Part shown: in pieces, positions 11,525 through 24,219 of the stretch | Layout: every line of letters begins with the position of its first letter | Numbering within the stretch: position 1 is the stretch's first letter | Assembly (NCBI GenBank): GCA_958299035.1 | Contig: CATQJL010000223.1 | Coordinates: forward strand, 4,830,359 to 4,894,358 | Reading direction: 5' to 3' | Length of the DNA stretch: 64,000 nucleotides | Source of the DNA: Cylicocyclus nassatus | Lineage: Eukaryota > Nematoda > Chromadorea > Rhabditida > Strongylidae | Translations under genes and position numbers: made by a program | Notes under the pieces: model-generated | The model's input: only the letters and a program-made list of their open reading frames with translations | What the model was told of the DNA's origin: nothing | The model's database searches: none

Positions 11525-13558
11525 GAAACGCGCGCCGCTCAACCGATTCATCTGAAACTTTGCACACTTATGTTTTCGACCCCTGCGCAGATGATAGGCT
11601 ACTTTTCGTGGCGATTCAGGGGTCCTTCTATCGATTTACTGATCGGTTTACGTTTTTCTAAGGGGTTGAAGGTTTATCATGTTTACTCAAGCATTTTCCC
11701 ATAGTCATGTAAAGAAGGGCGGTGAAGCTCATTTTCACCTCGGTATCACGAGGATGCGGTATCGAAGCGGATGTCTCAGGGTAAGTCATTTATAGCACAT
11801 AAGAGGGGGCGGGGGCTCGCAGTGCAGGTGAAAATGTCCCGGGTTGGACCGGAAAAGCCCACTAGTCGTAGTATACAATGAAAATTAGCCCCTACCACTT
11901 TTTCATTTGAAACAATGATGTGTTTCACATCGTGTTAAGCGTAAGGCATTAAAGAAGGTCAAGTCATCATTTTATCGTGCTACTAACACCGGGTGGACAT
12001 AACACATAGAGGGTTATGCGTTTTTGAGTTACAATCGACTCAAGGGTTGGTATCTATCAATCTCCGACTCGCCGTTCGGGCCTCACTAACGAGTGCCTGG
12101 ACAGGCGAGAGCGTGGTGGTTCGTCATATTTTAGAATGTGGTCCAATGGCAATATTGGCCATGTCGGGCACGGCAGTCGGGCAGCGGAGCCCGATCCGGC
12201 TCTGCTGCCTGGCTGCCGTGCCCGACATGGCCAAACTTCTCATCGGACCATATTCTCCAGTGGACTGGAGCCTATTGGAAAAAACGCGGTTGTTTTTGCT
12301 GCTCATTTTTTGCTCTTGCTCTTGCTCTTCTACTCTTACGTTTCTGTTCCCTTTTCCTGCTGTTTTTTGAAAATAGCCCAAGATCTGCTACTGTTATACG
12401 CTTTCGATGACAAAAACGTCGTGAGCCATAATAGCTCCCTTTCAGTAAAGCGAAATCTAAAGCGTATGAACGCTCTGCTACTTAAGTCCTCGCACGGAAC
12501 ACTGCGAACATTTTCAATATTTCTGTGGCGCCTACGAGGCGCAGCATCCGCGCTCACGTCTGCATTGTCTTCAGCGATGCTTCCTAACAACGCATTTGAT
12601 AACGTAAATTTGATAACGCACACTATTTCTGACGACATAGTGAGTGCTAAGGTAGTTTTCAATGAGAAGCTCTTAGCTACCGGCAAGAAGCTCATTCGAT
12701 AATCTACTACTGAAAAGTTTAGTGTGTAGCTGCTCGACAAGGAATGATCATTATGAAAGAATGGAAAGCTGCACACCGAATAGCAAGTTTTTATAAAGTG
12801 CAATGATTACTGTCAAGCATGAGAATGGTTGGAGTTTCGACCTCCTCTAATTATAATACTTTGCTTTGCAAGATAGTCCATTCAAGGTTTCTGGTTAAAT
12901 CGTGGTTTCCTTGGGAAAATGATGCGAAGCTGTTGGTTAGCTGATTCATGAAAACTCAATTAACTAATCGACCAAATTACTACCACTTCTAATTTCCTCG
13001 CTTAAACAAAAGCACTCGTATATAAATTATCGTACAAAAATGCATGGCAGCCATTTCAAGCTCGGAAAATTCTGTAGGAAATGATTTCAGATATAATTAG
13101 CTTGAATTGAAATTAGACTTACCGGTAGCTTTTCAAATTACAGTACTGCAAAGCTTTTGACGCACTCATGATATACTATTAGGTTTCCCAAAAGCAAACT
13201 CCTTTTTCAAATAATTCAAGCTGTTTTTATTTTCCAGTAAACTTAGGGTATCATTCGATAGAGCAGATCAAGCTCTACAAAATATTTACCAAGGATCCAC
13301 CTAAGCCGCATTCCGTGGAAAGTTTGGAGCCAAAATCGGAAAAGATTTTGTGACCTAAAACTTGGATTTCTGCGATAAAGAATCCTACAGACCTCCAACT
13401 TGGTCATTATATAGTAGGCACATGGTAGATAGTATTCAATTATGCCTTTAGCAAGTTTCTTCTAAGCATACAAAGCGAGAAATAAAATTGTCCAAAAATG
13501 GCACACTCCGCTCCCAGCCCCTCCCACTTATGTCATTGTATACTACAAGCCTAACTAA
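11525..13558. other. Gene-free interval with a 112-bp GC-rich hairpin
   Basis: 12,139-12,250 is an inverted repeat with arms of about 52 bp (tggtccaatgg at the left end, catcggacca at the right) around gccatgtcgggcacggcag and its complement. Open frames of 188 (plus) and 155 (minus) codons overlap at 12,136-12,803. They contradict each other and show no known domain. Confidence 0.6.
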
Positions 13559-14222
13559 CAAGGAGAGGATACTTAGTCGAAAGCACCAATCCAGAAGAGA
13601 CATATATCATCTTAAAGCGCTTGAAACGCTGATTCCAAATCTGCAGTTTCTAGCTGCGGAGCGGTTTTGTAGAAGGAGTTATGAAAGGTGTTTCCCTCTG
13701 GGATTTAGGCGCCCTCCAGCGGTCTCCCCTTATCTGTAAGCACTGTAGAGGAGTATCAGCTGATGGCAACTGACCTAATGGTAAGTAACTTGAATGAAGA
13801 ATACAGTAAAGAGTAATAATAGAGTAATATAGTAGCATAATACTCATATTACTTTGGCTTTCTTCTCAATTCTAACTTCGATTAGTAACAATATCATCAG
13901 AAGTTTCATGCTTTAGGGCTCTAAAGCCATTTAGAAGTTCAATTTAGCATGCGAAGGGGATTAAAAACTTGACACCCTCTTTATCAAGCACGTCACTTAC
14001 CATTAGGCCAGTTGTCACCAGTTGGTACTCCTCTACAGTGCTCATAGCTAGGGGGAGATCTGGTGGAGGGCGCCTCAACCCCAGAGAAAACACCTCTCAT
14101 AACTCCCTCTACAAAACCGCTCCGCAGCTAAAAACTGCAGATTTGGAATCAGCGTTTCAAGCGCTTTTAGATAATATATGTCTCATCTGAACTGGCGATT
14201 TCGACTAAGTATCCTCTCCTTG
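13559..14222. repeat. Foldback MITE, arms about 230 bp
   Basis: The ends are caaggagaggatacttagtc and gactaagtatcctctccttg. The arms run about 13,559-13,791 and 13,993-14,222 with diverged but continuous complementarity (for example cgctgattccaaatctgcag against ctgcagatttggaatcagcg). The roughly 200-base spacer contains nothing recognisable. Confidence 0.88.
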
Positions 14223-17200
14223 TAAGTACAATTTCAAAAACTTACCCCTGTATGTGCTCTTATATTCGAGAAATACCAAGTTTTATACAAAAAACCAAAA
14301 ACGGCATTCTGGCATTTTCGGACCATCTTTTTTTCTCAATTTTTAGTCCCGAAAAAAACCGCCAAATACATTTTTGGGTACTACTATATGTCCACTATAT
14401 AAGAACCAGGTTGGAAGTCCGTGGGGATTCTCTGAAAGGAGATCCGATTTTTAGCTAGCTGAAAAATCTTGATTTTTGGCCCCAAATTTTATCTGGATTA
14501 CGACTTAGGTGGATGTTTGGTGCTCTTTTTGTAGAGCTTGCTCCGCTCTATCGAATGGTACATTGAGTCTGTTAGGAGAACAAGAACAGCTCAATTTATT
14601 TGAAAATGGAGTTTACTTTTGGGACAACCTAATAGTAGATTCGTCCGAATCTTTGCAAACTCCTTTGAACTTTTTTGTAAAGCAGAAATCGTGTTCTTTA
14701 CAGCAGTACCTTTGGTGTGATTATTAATGAGAATATGCGAGACATAGACGCAAATGAGAAAAATAACTCAGAAGGAATTTTCAAGTTGGATCACGAGAAA
14801 ACTAGAAATAATTTTAATTGAAAGAGGAAATTATGCGCATTACAGGAGTGCTTCCACGAAAAAGTATAACGGAATACGAGAGTTAGAAGCGAATGAACGA
14901 GATCGGTCAAAACAGCTTTTTTCAAGCAAGGCTGTGAATAAAAATCTAAAAGTTTGCAGGATATCTAAATAGGAGTAGGTGATTTTTTTACTAAGTGTTT
15001 ACGTTTTTATGTCAAACAGTTAGCTCTAATATTATAATTTTTGCCCACAATAATGCCAATATCAAAAAGTTTTGCTTCTAACCCTGGAATTTGTTCGTAC
15101 TAGTTCACATGAAGGGCCTGCAGTAAAGTACGCGGTTTCTGCTTGTGAAATTGATTGATCTGACAGAGAGGAGCTACGATTTTTTGAAGGAATTATGCCA
15201 ATAATATTTCAAAAATTCTTCCTGTTTCCAGACACCAAACAATGTATTTATCTCTCATGTAAAGGTCCACTTTTTAAAGACAGAGATGGGAAAAAAGATT
15301 TTACTTCCAATTTTATATATGTTAGATTCTTGTGCAGAGATTTGGACGCCATCTTTTAGAACTGCTTCACTCTATCAAACACTAAGTGAACATTTAGATA
15401 TAGTTGACAAGTTGGGTTCCCTACCCAGTCTTTCTTATGATAATAAACACCAAAATCGTGCAGAAAACTGAAGCGCATATATGAAATTATAAAGTGGTGC
15501 TTGTCTGAGTTTAAATGAATAACGAACAAAAGAAACCAGGTAAATGTAGCCGAGTGGGCAAGAAGCTGCAAAACTCAGCACAATGATTAAATTGCGACAG
15601 ATTCAACAAAGTTCGCAGAGAGTGAGCAACAGTGAGAAATGATTCAGGTCGTTTCAATGACACAAAACTCGTACACAAACTTGTGTCGTTATATTTATTA
15701 TATGAGAAATTAGAGAGTATGTCTATGTCGTAGCTTGCTGCAGTCAATCGTTTCAAGTTCTATCAGTGATCGTGTTTGCTTTAGCGATGGCCGGAAAGTT
15801 TGGCATGGCCACTGAGTCACAAGTTAGTTGAATGACTTGGAACAAATAGGAGTAAAGGGACCGTACTGGGACCTTCGAAAAGGTATTTTAAAGACCTAAG
15901 AGGTTACTAGCGACGAAGACCTGCGGGTGTACACTTAGGTTGGCGAAAGACGGTAACGACTGCTCGGGTATAGATGCTCATAGCGACAGGCAATCCGGAA
16001 GCGACGGATCGGAACCGGTGTATGTTGACGTTTTCCTGGAGCCGGAGGGGTTATTGCCACGCAAAACGTGCGCGCAGCCGCTGCCAGCGCGTTTTGAAGA
16101 AATAAAAATATTCGGGTTTCCCTGTTGCTTTCTCGAAGGTGAAGTGGAGTTTCTCTAGAGCTAGAAAGATATGCAGCATATGCAAACATTCTCTATCAGC
16201 AATAGCCTGAGTGAAAACTGATAAATAAAAATTGATAAATAATGACTATAGTGTCTCTACTTGATTTGTGCCAAATCCAAACACCAAAAATCTTACATGC
16301 CTGCAAAGAAATTGTAATAAGAATACTCTCTTTGAGATTCACTTGAACAAAGGTGCAAAATCTATCTTTACAAGCATAAAGAAACTATCCTATAAAATAC
16401 TGGCTAAAAAGCTTTTATCTCTAGCACTTTTTTTCGGAACATTTTTAGAATTTCCTGGAATTGTGCAATACGAATAAAATATTACAGTTATTGTGAAGAC
16501 AAAAAAACAATTTTTTATATGTCTATCTCGGCTTCGTCCCTTTCCTTAAGCAGAATTTTGAGATCTAGGCCCTCACCGGGACTCTTCGGTGAGGAGAGAG
16601 GGTCTAGTTTAATTTTCAAAAGAAATTAAAAAAATAAAGTCTCCATGTTAAGGAATCTCAAAATTTTTTTCAAGAATGGTGGTTTTAGAAAATCCTAGAA
16701 AACATTACCTAGGAAGCTTCTCTAGCATTTGTTCCTTATTCTGGAAAATTCTGGAATCTTCTGAAAATGTGTAACAGCCTATAAGATCTGCACGGCTCTA
16801 TACATTTGCACCAACACTTCAGACTTCTACCAGAAAATCATATTTACCTAAAAATACACCTGCATTTGCATTCTTTTTCCTATTTTTTTCTTCACTTTTT
16901 TTCTTCTTTTTTTCTACTTTCGCATAGGTCAAGGTTTGACAGTAGCAGATCAAAGACACTTTAACATTAGTTTCGTAATTTCTTTTTTTCATTTTTTTCT
17001 CTTACGCTTTTTTTGCAAGAGTCAAACCTCATATAACGGCAGGAATGAACTCTTCAATCTTATGAAGCATGAAGTGATTTAGTCGAAAGAATTTCAAACA
17101 TTTTCTTCTCTCATATTACTCTTGAACTTTTCTTTAGTAAATATTCTTGTGTCAAAGTCTTGAAACCAGTTAGATTTCATGTAAACTGTAAACTCTAAAC

Positions 17201-18505
17201 CTACTTCAAGCGTAGCAAAAGTCCTGTCATTAAGATTTGGTACTCTGCCAGGTTTTTCATTGTTTGAATAGAGTCTTTCGCAGCAATCAGAAACTCGATA
17301 ACCTCCAAACAGTTCAGTTTGTCCGCAAATAAAAAAAACTAACTTGAGAACTGTATGAACATCGTCATGGAGTGTGAGTATTTTTACATAAACAAAATTA
17401 AATTTTGGTTTATTATGTAGGAGCACGTGTTCCCTTTTTATGGGCCACCCAGTGACCTTCGATGGTCTCTTCGTGTTTACAGATATCGTAAACATTTTCC
17501 AGTAAACTATTGTTTCTGCTAAGGCAGTGTCTCAGCCTTCCTAGCCTCTCATTTCCGCTCATTTTTAGCACCTCCTACCCTTTACCCTGCTCCTGTACAA
17601 CTTTGCAGGGCGTTTTCTTACTACTACTTCTTCCATCGCTCTACAAACAGATATAGGTGCTCGGCAGCTTATGTGTGCCAAATAACTGGTTACCTTCCGC
17701 TCTTCTGAATGCATACGTCTTTGTGTGTGTAAACCCGTAGACTCTACTGTTTGCTGTGCATATCAACGTGGAGCTGAAGAAACTGGATCGCTTGTGCAAA
17801 TTCCTGGGTGCTCGCATGGCATTTTCTCTCCTCGTTGATCCTGAACCGGAAGGTGAAGACGCGCACGAGCGGTTGCGTAATCGGGGTAAACTCACCCGCA
17901 GGAAACGTTCTGCAGCAGTCTGGGGCAGTAAAAAGTAGGAGGGGTCTTCTTGAGGTTGAATTTATTTTCGTTTACTTTTAATATACTCATGGTGCACCTA
18001 AATAAAAGAGAACGAAGAAATGAATAAAAATTGGACCACGCATAGGTAATTCATCCCATGACTGCATTGCGTCTCATTAGAATACTGTGTGTATGGGAGA
18101 GACATCAGACAGTTAGAGGAATGAAAGCGCGTCAAATGTGAGAGACGCCGATACCGTACGCAGTGGCGTCCTGTCTCTGCGTGCAATGAAACGCCTGTCC
18201 AAGGATAGTTCTTGCAGAAAATTTTTATTCGTGTAAGTGAAAGCCTATATTTGAGCTCAGCTCTCATTAGAGAGGAGGATCAACCCTTTATATTTCTATT
18301 CTAAAGAATTCTCCCCTGTACAAGTAATTCTCACAAAGTTCAATGGAAAATCATCTTCTGAGGCATTTATTTTGGGTGAATTTCCTCTGCTCTTCCGCTC
18401 AAAGCTTTTGACTTTGATTAGCATCGCTGATTACGTCATCTCCCTTTGTGTAAACAAATGCTGACCTTACGAGAGCAATTTTTAGGCATTGCCCAAACGA
18501 ACTCT
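14223..18505. other. Long interval without a recognised gene
   Basis: Several open frames of 60-133 codons occur (the longest at 17,094-17,495, minus), but none shows a domain, signal peptide or supported splicing. A 60-codon plus-strand frame at 17,756-17,938 ends in a basic tail and is followed by aataaa near 18,000. It is not firm enough to call. No structured repeat was recognised. Confidence 0.4.
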
Positions 18506-21500
18506 ATGCTCCTGTTTCTACTAATACTGCTACTGAATTTATTTGCTTCAAGCAAAAGTCGAAGTGAGTGCTTCATGGTAACAGGCAAGCTAAAGTGCTC
18601 GACAAATTCATCGAAATCCGTTGGCGTGATGATCAGTCTTCTGGATGAGGATTGTAAGCAGTTTTGCACTCGTTTACTTTGTATATGCAAGTGAAAATTG
18701 TTTATTACCTGGCTCCTTTTCTATGTTTTTTACACAACGCTTTCAATTGGCCTCAATCTAAGCTAGTTTTTCACTAGTTTGTAGTGCTGATTCAATCCTG
18801 TGATTTAGCTTTACCCTTTGAATCGGACGACCTTATGGGCAGAACTTGGTCCACTTTTGATGGTTCATTCAAAGGTATGCTCATCTATCGTACCTTATCG
18901 TTGATGACGAATCGGAAGAAATCAAATATGTAGCAACATCAACAACACACATAATCCATCTAAAAAGAAATAAGATTATCTTTGCTTACTGTATGCGCTC
19001 AAATAACTCAGATGTTTAGATTGCTGTAGATGAACTGGTGGTCCCAAAAAACTGTCTTATAGTAAAGCTACATCAAAAAATGTAAATCACTCTACTACAA
19101 AATTTTCATGCAGTGATAGAATATGATTTTAGGCCATATGAAATTTACAACCACGCAGACGCCGTTCACAACTTACTACGTATCGCTAAGCTTCCAATAC
19201 TTTACAAGAATTTTTTATTTCGATTTGACGAGATTGTCCACAGATAGAACTAAGCTCACATATGTTTGCTCTCAGATCCCTCATAAAATTCATATTACAT
19301 ATTTTGGAAAGTTCATGCATGATCGTGTGTGTCTTTTCTCGAGAGGATGATTTCGAAACATATGAATAACTTGGGTAAATTTTGAAAAACGAAATTTGAC
19401 GGTTTTATTCTACTTGCTTGGTAAATTTTTTTAGAATGAAAATTTTAAATGTGTAAATGGAGATAAATGTGGGCAAAAGGATGAAAAAAGACAAGTTCAT
19501 GGCGCTGTCACCAAGCTAGACCAGTGTTTTCAACAGCTTCTATTGACTTACGTAAATGCCTTTGTTGTGATAAAATGTGATGGATGCTCTTGGAACGCTA
19601 ATTTTGAATTTACCTTCCTTATTAATTCAAATTTTCTAGAAGATTTTTGAAGGTTTCTCGGGCGATAAAATTTCGACAATTGGATCAAACCTTAAAAAAT
19701 TTTCGAGTTTAGAATTTGTTTCTAGCGGAATAAGCAAAGTCTAAAGCAACGACCTCGACCAACTAGTCGAAATATTATTAGGTCGTTCCGAAAATAATGT
19801 CGCTTTATTCAAATGAACGCCACATTTCATGGAATCAATATTTTCAAAAGATTTTAAAGGCGTTCGATGTAGCATTTCATAGTCTTTCTTAGGGTTCTAA
19901 TCTCACTGCATAGTATTCAATGAGCTCTCGAAAATCAAGCAAAATCGACTCATGCTTTTTGCCATGGTCAAGTTCGGCTATTTTTCTAAATTTTTGTGCC
20001 TATTTTCCAAAGAAGCACAAGTGACACGTAGATAGAGAAAATCCTATAAGACACAAGATAATTTTTTTCTTTTCCTTAGCTTGCTTCTTAGAGTTTCTGG
20101 AATCATTTTTTCAATGCCATCAAATTCCATATTTGGTCAACTCAAACCTCACAGAACAACAACCGGCAAGCAACTCGGGTGTCATTCGACGCAGCTTTTT
20201 CTCCTCTTTCTAGCAGCTGTTTTTGTTTTCGATTCATCTAGTTTTCCGGGATAAGATCATCATAATTCAGACTATCCAGGGCGCCCCAGGCTGTCCGGGT
20301 TTTACAAATTTGCTAGTTTGAAGCGGGGAACGCTCATTTGGTTTGTAAAATTAGTTTCAAACCATAATCCAACTTTGTAATCAGAATCCGAAGATTTATT
20401 GGTGTTTGATGCATTTGTGTCTGAGACGAGTCTGCAAAAATTCGGTGGTCCCATCAAAAAATCTATACAAAAATTACGACGTAGAAACTGAAAAGTAGAA
20501 AAAAGTTGTGCTGTTTCCTGCAGTTGCTCTATCCATCCATTACTTGGACTCCTTCCGAGGGTTGTTATAAAAATTTAGAAAAATTGTGGAGCTTCGCCTT
20601 CTCAAAAAACGTGGGTCGCAGATTTTGATAATTTTTAAAGAGGATATCAAATTTTGTGCAGTGATTATATAAGCATTAGAAAGAGAATGAAATGCTGCGT
20701 TAAATGCTAACAGAATCCCTTAGACATCTTTGTTCCCCGAAATGTGGCGTACTTTTGAAAAAAGCGACATCACTTTCGGAACGAACTAATATATGTGTGA
20801 ATTCATAGTTTTTGCAAAGGACTGCTGGTTAACTTCAAAAGCAATGCCCACCCAGATTAAGGATTCTGAGATTTTAATGCGTATAATGGTGAGGCCCCTA
20901 TCAATTGATTCGCACAGCTGCCGCTGCAAAAAAAAATAAATTACAAAGGAAGAAAACCGCTTTAGAAGCTAGAGGCTGTCCAGGTGGCTCCACCCATCAG
21001 CTTGGGTGGCCTGAAGTAATGAGCTCGAAACCAGGCTCCAGTGGTAGATAAATATGCCGAGAATATATAAATCATATTGAAGGGCACATCCCTGACAACT
21101 CTAGATTCACTGAAGTCCAAGGTTGGACTTTTATCTTCAGACCACCCCCACGTTGATAGGCGGAGCCACCAGGACCGCTACCTTCTGAAACGATTCCCCC
21201 TCTTCAGAGTTCATCTTTTGCGACGTGACTTGGGCGATTAGTTAGTTAGGGGCCCCTCTATGCGTCAAAATCTTACCAACTTCTATTTGGCTGGACGGTT
21301 CCTTTAACCTACTACTAAACTTTCAAGCATTCAAACAATGTTCTTTCCAGTTTCCGGTTGCGGTTCTGATTTTGGCCCGTTCAATTCACCAGATGCCTAC
21401 ATAAGAATTGACCATTCGTGTCCTCATCGTCACAAAAAGGAAGTCAAAGCTATGGATCTGAGTTTGTTACCGATATTCTTGCCTAGAGTAATCAGCTTAG

Positions 21501-21544
21501 GATCCATATACATCGATGGATACGGTGACGATGACACGCAGTGA
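18506..21544 (+). CDS. Transthyretin-like (TTL) secreted protein, three exons
   Basis: The exons are 18,506-18,653, 18,809-18,874 and 21,351-21,544, 408 bases in all, giving 135 residues plus stop with matching splice phases. I chose the ATG at 18,506 because it begins directly with a hydrophobic signal peptide (MLLFLLILLLNLFA), although the frame is open upstream. The mature part follows the TTL family order: CFMVTGKLKC, SVGVMISLLDED, ESDDLMGRTW, FDGSFKVSG, then YIRIDHSC and SLGSIYIDGYG near the end. TTL proteins are secreted transthyretin-fold proteins of nematodes; the role of most is unknown. The second intron is 2,476 bases and contains two inverted-repeat elements. A different third exon, ending at 19,247, would also stay in frame but breaks the TTL pattern, so I rejected it. 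Confidence 0.82.
19778..20789. repeat. Mariner-type MITE in the TTL gene intron
   Basis: The ends are ttaggtcgttccgaaaataa and the mirrored ctttcggaacgaactaa, with gtcgcttt / aaagcgac just inside and TA flanks. The element is about 1 kb, without a transposase frame. Both ends also share gccacatttc / aaatgtggc blocks. Confidence 0.82.
20868..21275. repeat. Foldback element in the TTL gene intron
   Basis: The left gattttaatgcgta and ggtgaggcccct are answered on the right by aggggcccctctatgcgtc. Further in, gtccaggtggctccaccc pairs with ggcggagccaccaggac, and gggtggcctgaag with cttcagaccaccc. Copies of the arms have diverged. Confidence 0.7.
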
Positions 21545-24219
21545 TTCCTACATCCTCACAGAATCAGAAGAAGCAACAGACTTGTATTTATTGTTTTTTC
21601 GTTTTCATTATTCTCAAAAAATATTTATTATTTCTTTGTTTTCACGATTCTCAAGAAAATAGGTTAGTGCAAAAGTAATGATTGCCCTTTATGCGACAGC
21701 CATGGTATTAGTGTTCAAAGTTCTGAAGTACACCATTCCCATAAAACAAAAAAGCTCTAAAAACAGCATCAATCTTTTCAAAACTTGTAGTGCACCCCTA
21801 GTTGGAAGTAAAACCAAAAAGTACTCAATTACCCCGAAACCAGATCCCGCCAAGTGTTAGATATAGATACATTAAAATGCATAGATGCGGTCGCTGAATT
21901 TTTTTAGTTTAGAGTTCATAACAAAAATAGGCTAGAAAATACAAAAATCTTGCCTTTTTCATTTTCTTCTGCGTTAAATGTGATATTTCGTGATGATTAG
22001 GTACATAGAGAGATGAGATTTCCAAGGTTCTACTACCAAAGGTTTGTAAAAAACGATCATGTACGTGAACAGCATGATTGTGTTTGCAAATACCCGACCT
22101 AATTCACAACTCCAAGAAAATACAGCGAATGCATCTAATGAATGTTTGCGTGTGCGTATATTTACATGAAGACCAAGTGGAAAGTATGTAGGATTATTCT
22201 GGGCTGATGTCCAATCTTTGAGGCATGACATAATTTAGATTTTGGCTTCAAATTCTTGCAGATATTTTATGCGGATATGTGGTATGTAGTCATTTCGGGG
22301 GGCGTATCGTTACGTGCGGGATTCCAACTGGGAAACGTCGCGCGCGACAGGTTCCCAGTGACTAGACTCGGGGAAATCAGCCAGCATGATCCGCAGCACA
22401 TAGTTTTTCAGTTTCTCATCCTTTGTTGAGGTTCACAGACTATTCTCATATTAGTTTTGCTTAATTATTTCAAGTTTTGCCACAAAAGTTGTAAAATGAG
22501 CTTTTAAAAGGACAAAAAAGACACAAATTGAAGAAGATGAAAGCTAGCAATATAGAAGAAGTATTGGTAATTTAGTGGTATAAATCTGACAAGTTTTCTG
22601 CACTGCTGCTTCCCGCGCGCGGTCACTGTAAAGCCGCATTGCGACGTTTTTCATTCGGCAGTCCGCACGTAACGAGCGCCCCCCGTCATTTCGTAGAGCA
22701 TTTTTTGCTTTATCGATCGGTGCCCTATGCACTTTTTTACATACACACTGCGGCTGTAGCAGAAAAAGCACTTTTGCATTCACCCAGCATTTATTTCTGG
22801 GTATTATTAATCTCAAGGAAAACTTAGTCCCGGGATGTGTTATCTGTCTCTTGAGGAACGTTCTATTCTATACTAAGTTCTCATATATTGTGCGTTTCTT
22901 ATTGTTAGTCTAATGAAATACTATAACTGTACAATCTCTCGCATTTTTCTCCTATCTCATACTCAATCATCTACACGTGCTTTGAAATTTTGATAAATTA
23001 TTCTTGACAGTGAGTAATCACGACAACTCTCTGAACTTTACAGAGATCTCGAAAAGTTCAAACTGTAGAAAATTGTTTTCCATAGACGGATATCTCATTA
23101 AAATACCAGTGCGTCACCTCTGCTTCGCAGAGGCTCGCACTGTTCTCACTTTATATGCCTTACTCATTCTTGACTAATGGTGGCAATGAAACTCACCGCG
23201 CAGTGCCGCTTATCGCCAGTAAAATGTAAACAACTACCCATTTAAAATGCTTTTTCTTGTAAGATCGGTGATTTCGCGTGGATGAAACTTTTCGCAGAAG
23301 AACAAATACAAATTTGAATAGCTTTTCGGACTCTTTCTGGCTTGGTAGCTACCATAAAGACAGTAGGCAACGTGAGCTACATCTCTGTGCAAAATTTTTC
23401 TCAAATGCTCAGGTAAAACGATGGCAAATTAATCATTTACGCAACCATTTCTTTCTGGCGTCGTTCTCCTAAAGTAGTGAACTTTTGTCCACTTTTTTGG
23501 ACTTAAGTCCATGGCTTGCAAATCAGCATGCCAAACACATCCTCGACTTCGCAAAAAGTGGCGATACGGAACCATTTTTGCTGGCCAGAACCCAAGTGAT
23601 TCCGTTTGACGCGCAGCTTCTGAGGGATCCATCCAACAAAACCACTCATGCTTTTGCATGGTAGGCTCTTATGTTGGTCGCATGCGATGTGCAAAATTTG
23701 GGCTCAGGACGTTGGCTGGAACTCGCTCTACGAATTTCGTTACAGACAGACACACGGACATACATACACACACACAAAAACACGTAAACAACCTTAGCCC
23801 ATTATTATAAGTTATGATTGGATGCAGATTTTTTTTTCTTCGGAAGACATGGAGTACCCAGCTATAGTAACACTGTAGAATATGTCAACCTCAGTTCTGC
23901 CGTCCCGAAAACCTTCAAAAAGCACTGTAATTCATTTTTGACAACTATACTCACGTTCCTGTTTTGTACATGGCATCACTTCATCATTTTTATTTATGTA
24001 TTAGCTACAGACTCCACCCGTTACTTCTTCTTCTGTTTACAACTCTATTAAATACATTGGCTGAAGACTTTGTTCAATTCATCAACATAACTTCAGTCCT
24101 GCTATGCGAAATCAAGAAACCTCAGCTTCGCGATCTTCAGCAATGGCAGGCAGATGCGACGCACGAGATGCACGAGACGCATGAGATACCCGATTCTAAA
24201 ACAAGAGTTAAGAATGAAT
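21545..24219. other. Interval between TTL and SMC4 genes
   Basis: 21,661 starts ttaggttagtgcaaaagtaa, which resembles a single mariner-type terminal repeat; I found no partner end. 22,296-22,690 is an element with inverted ends (ggggggcgtatcgttacgtgcgg and ccgcacgtaacgagcgcccccc). 23,739-23,785 is a cagacaca/catacaca simple repeat. A tttatt at 23,989-23,994 gives AATAAA on the minus strand, about 225 bases after the SMC4 stop, and is a candidate poly(A) signal. No further gene was recognised. Confidence 0.5.

Noticed and set aside
12124..12803. Overlapping open frames of 188 (plus) and 155 (minus) codons
   Set aside because: They partly translate a GC-rich hairpin and a ctcttgctcttg simple run, contradict each other and have no recognisable domain.
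16560..16605. Short GC hairpin resembling a terminator or tRNA arm
   Set aside because: Imperfect pairing, no cloverleaf and no T-loop consensus; not enough for an RNA gene call.
17094..17495. 133-codon minus-strand frame
   Set aside because: Fairly protein-like composition, but no recognised motif, no clear start context and no neighbouring exon; left uncalled.
19114..19247. Alternative third exon of the TTL gene (VIEYDFRPYEIYNH..)
   Set aside because: It joins in phase, but it lacks the conserved SG..YIRI.HSC pattern, which the exon at 21,351 supplies in the same phase.
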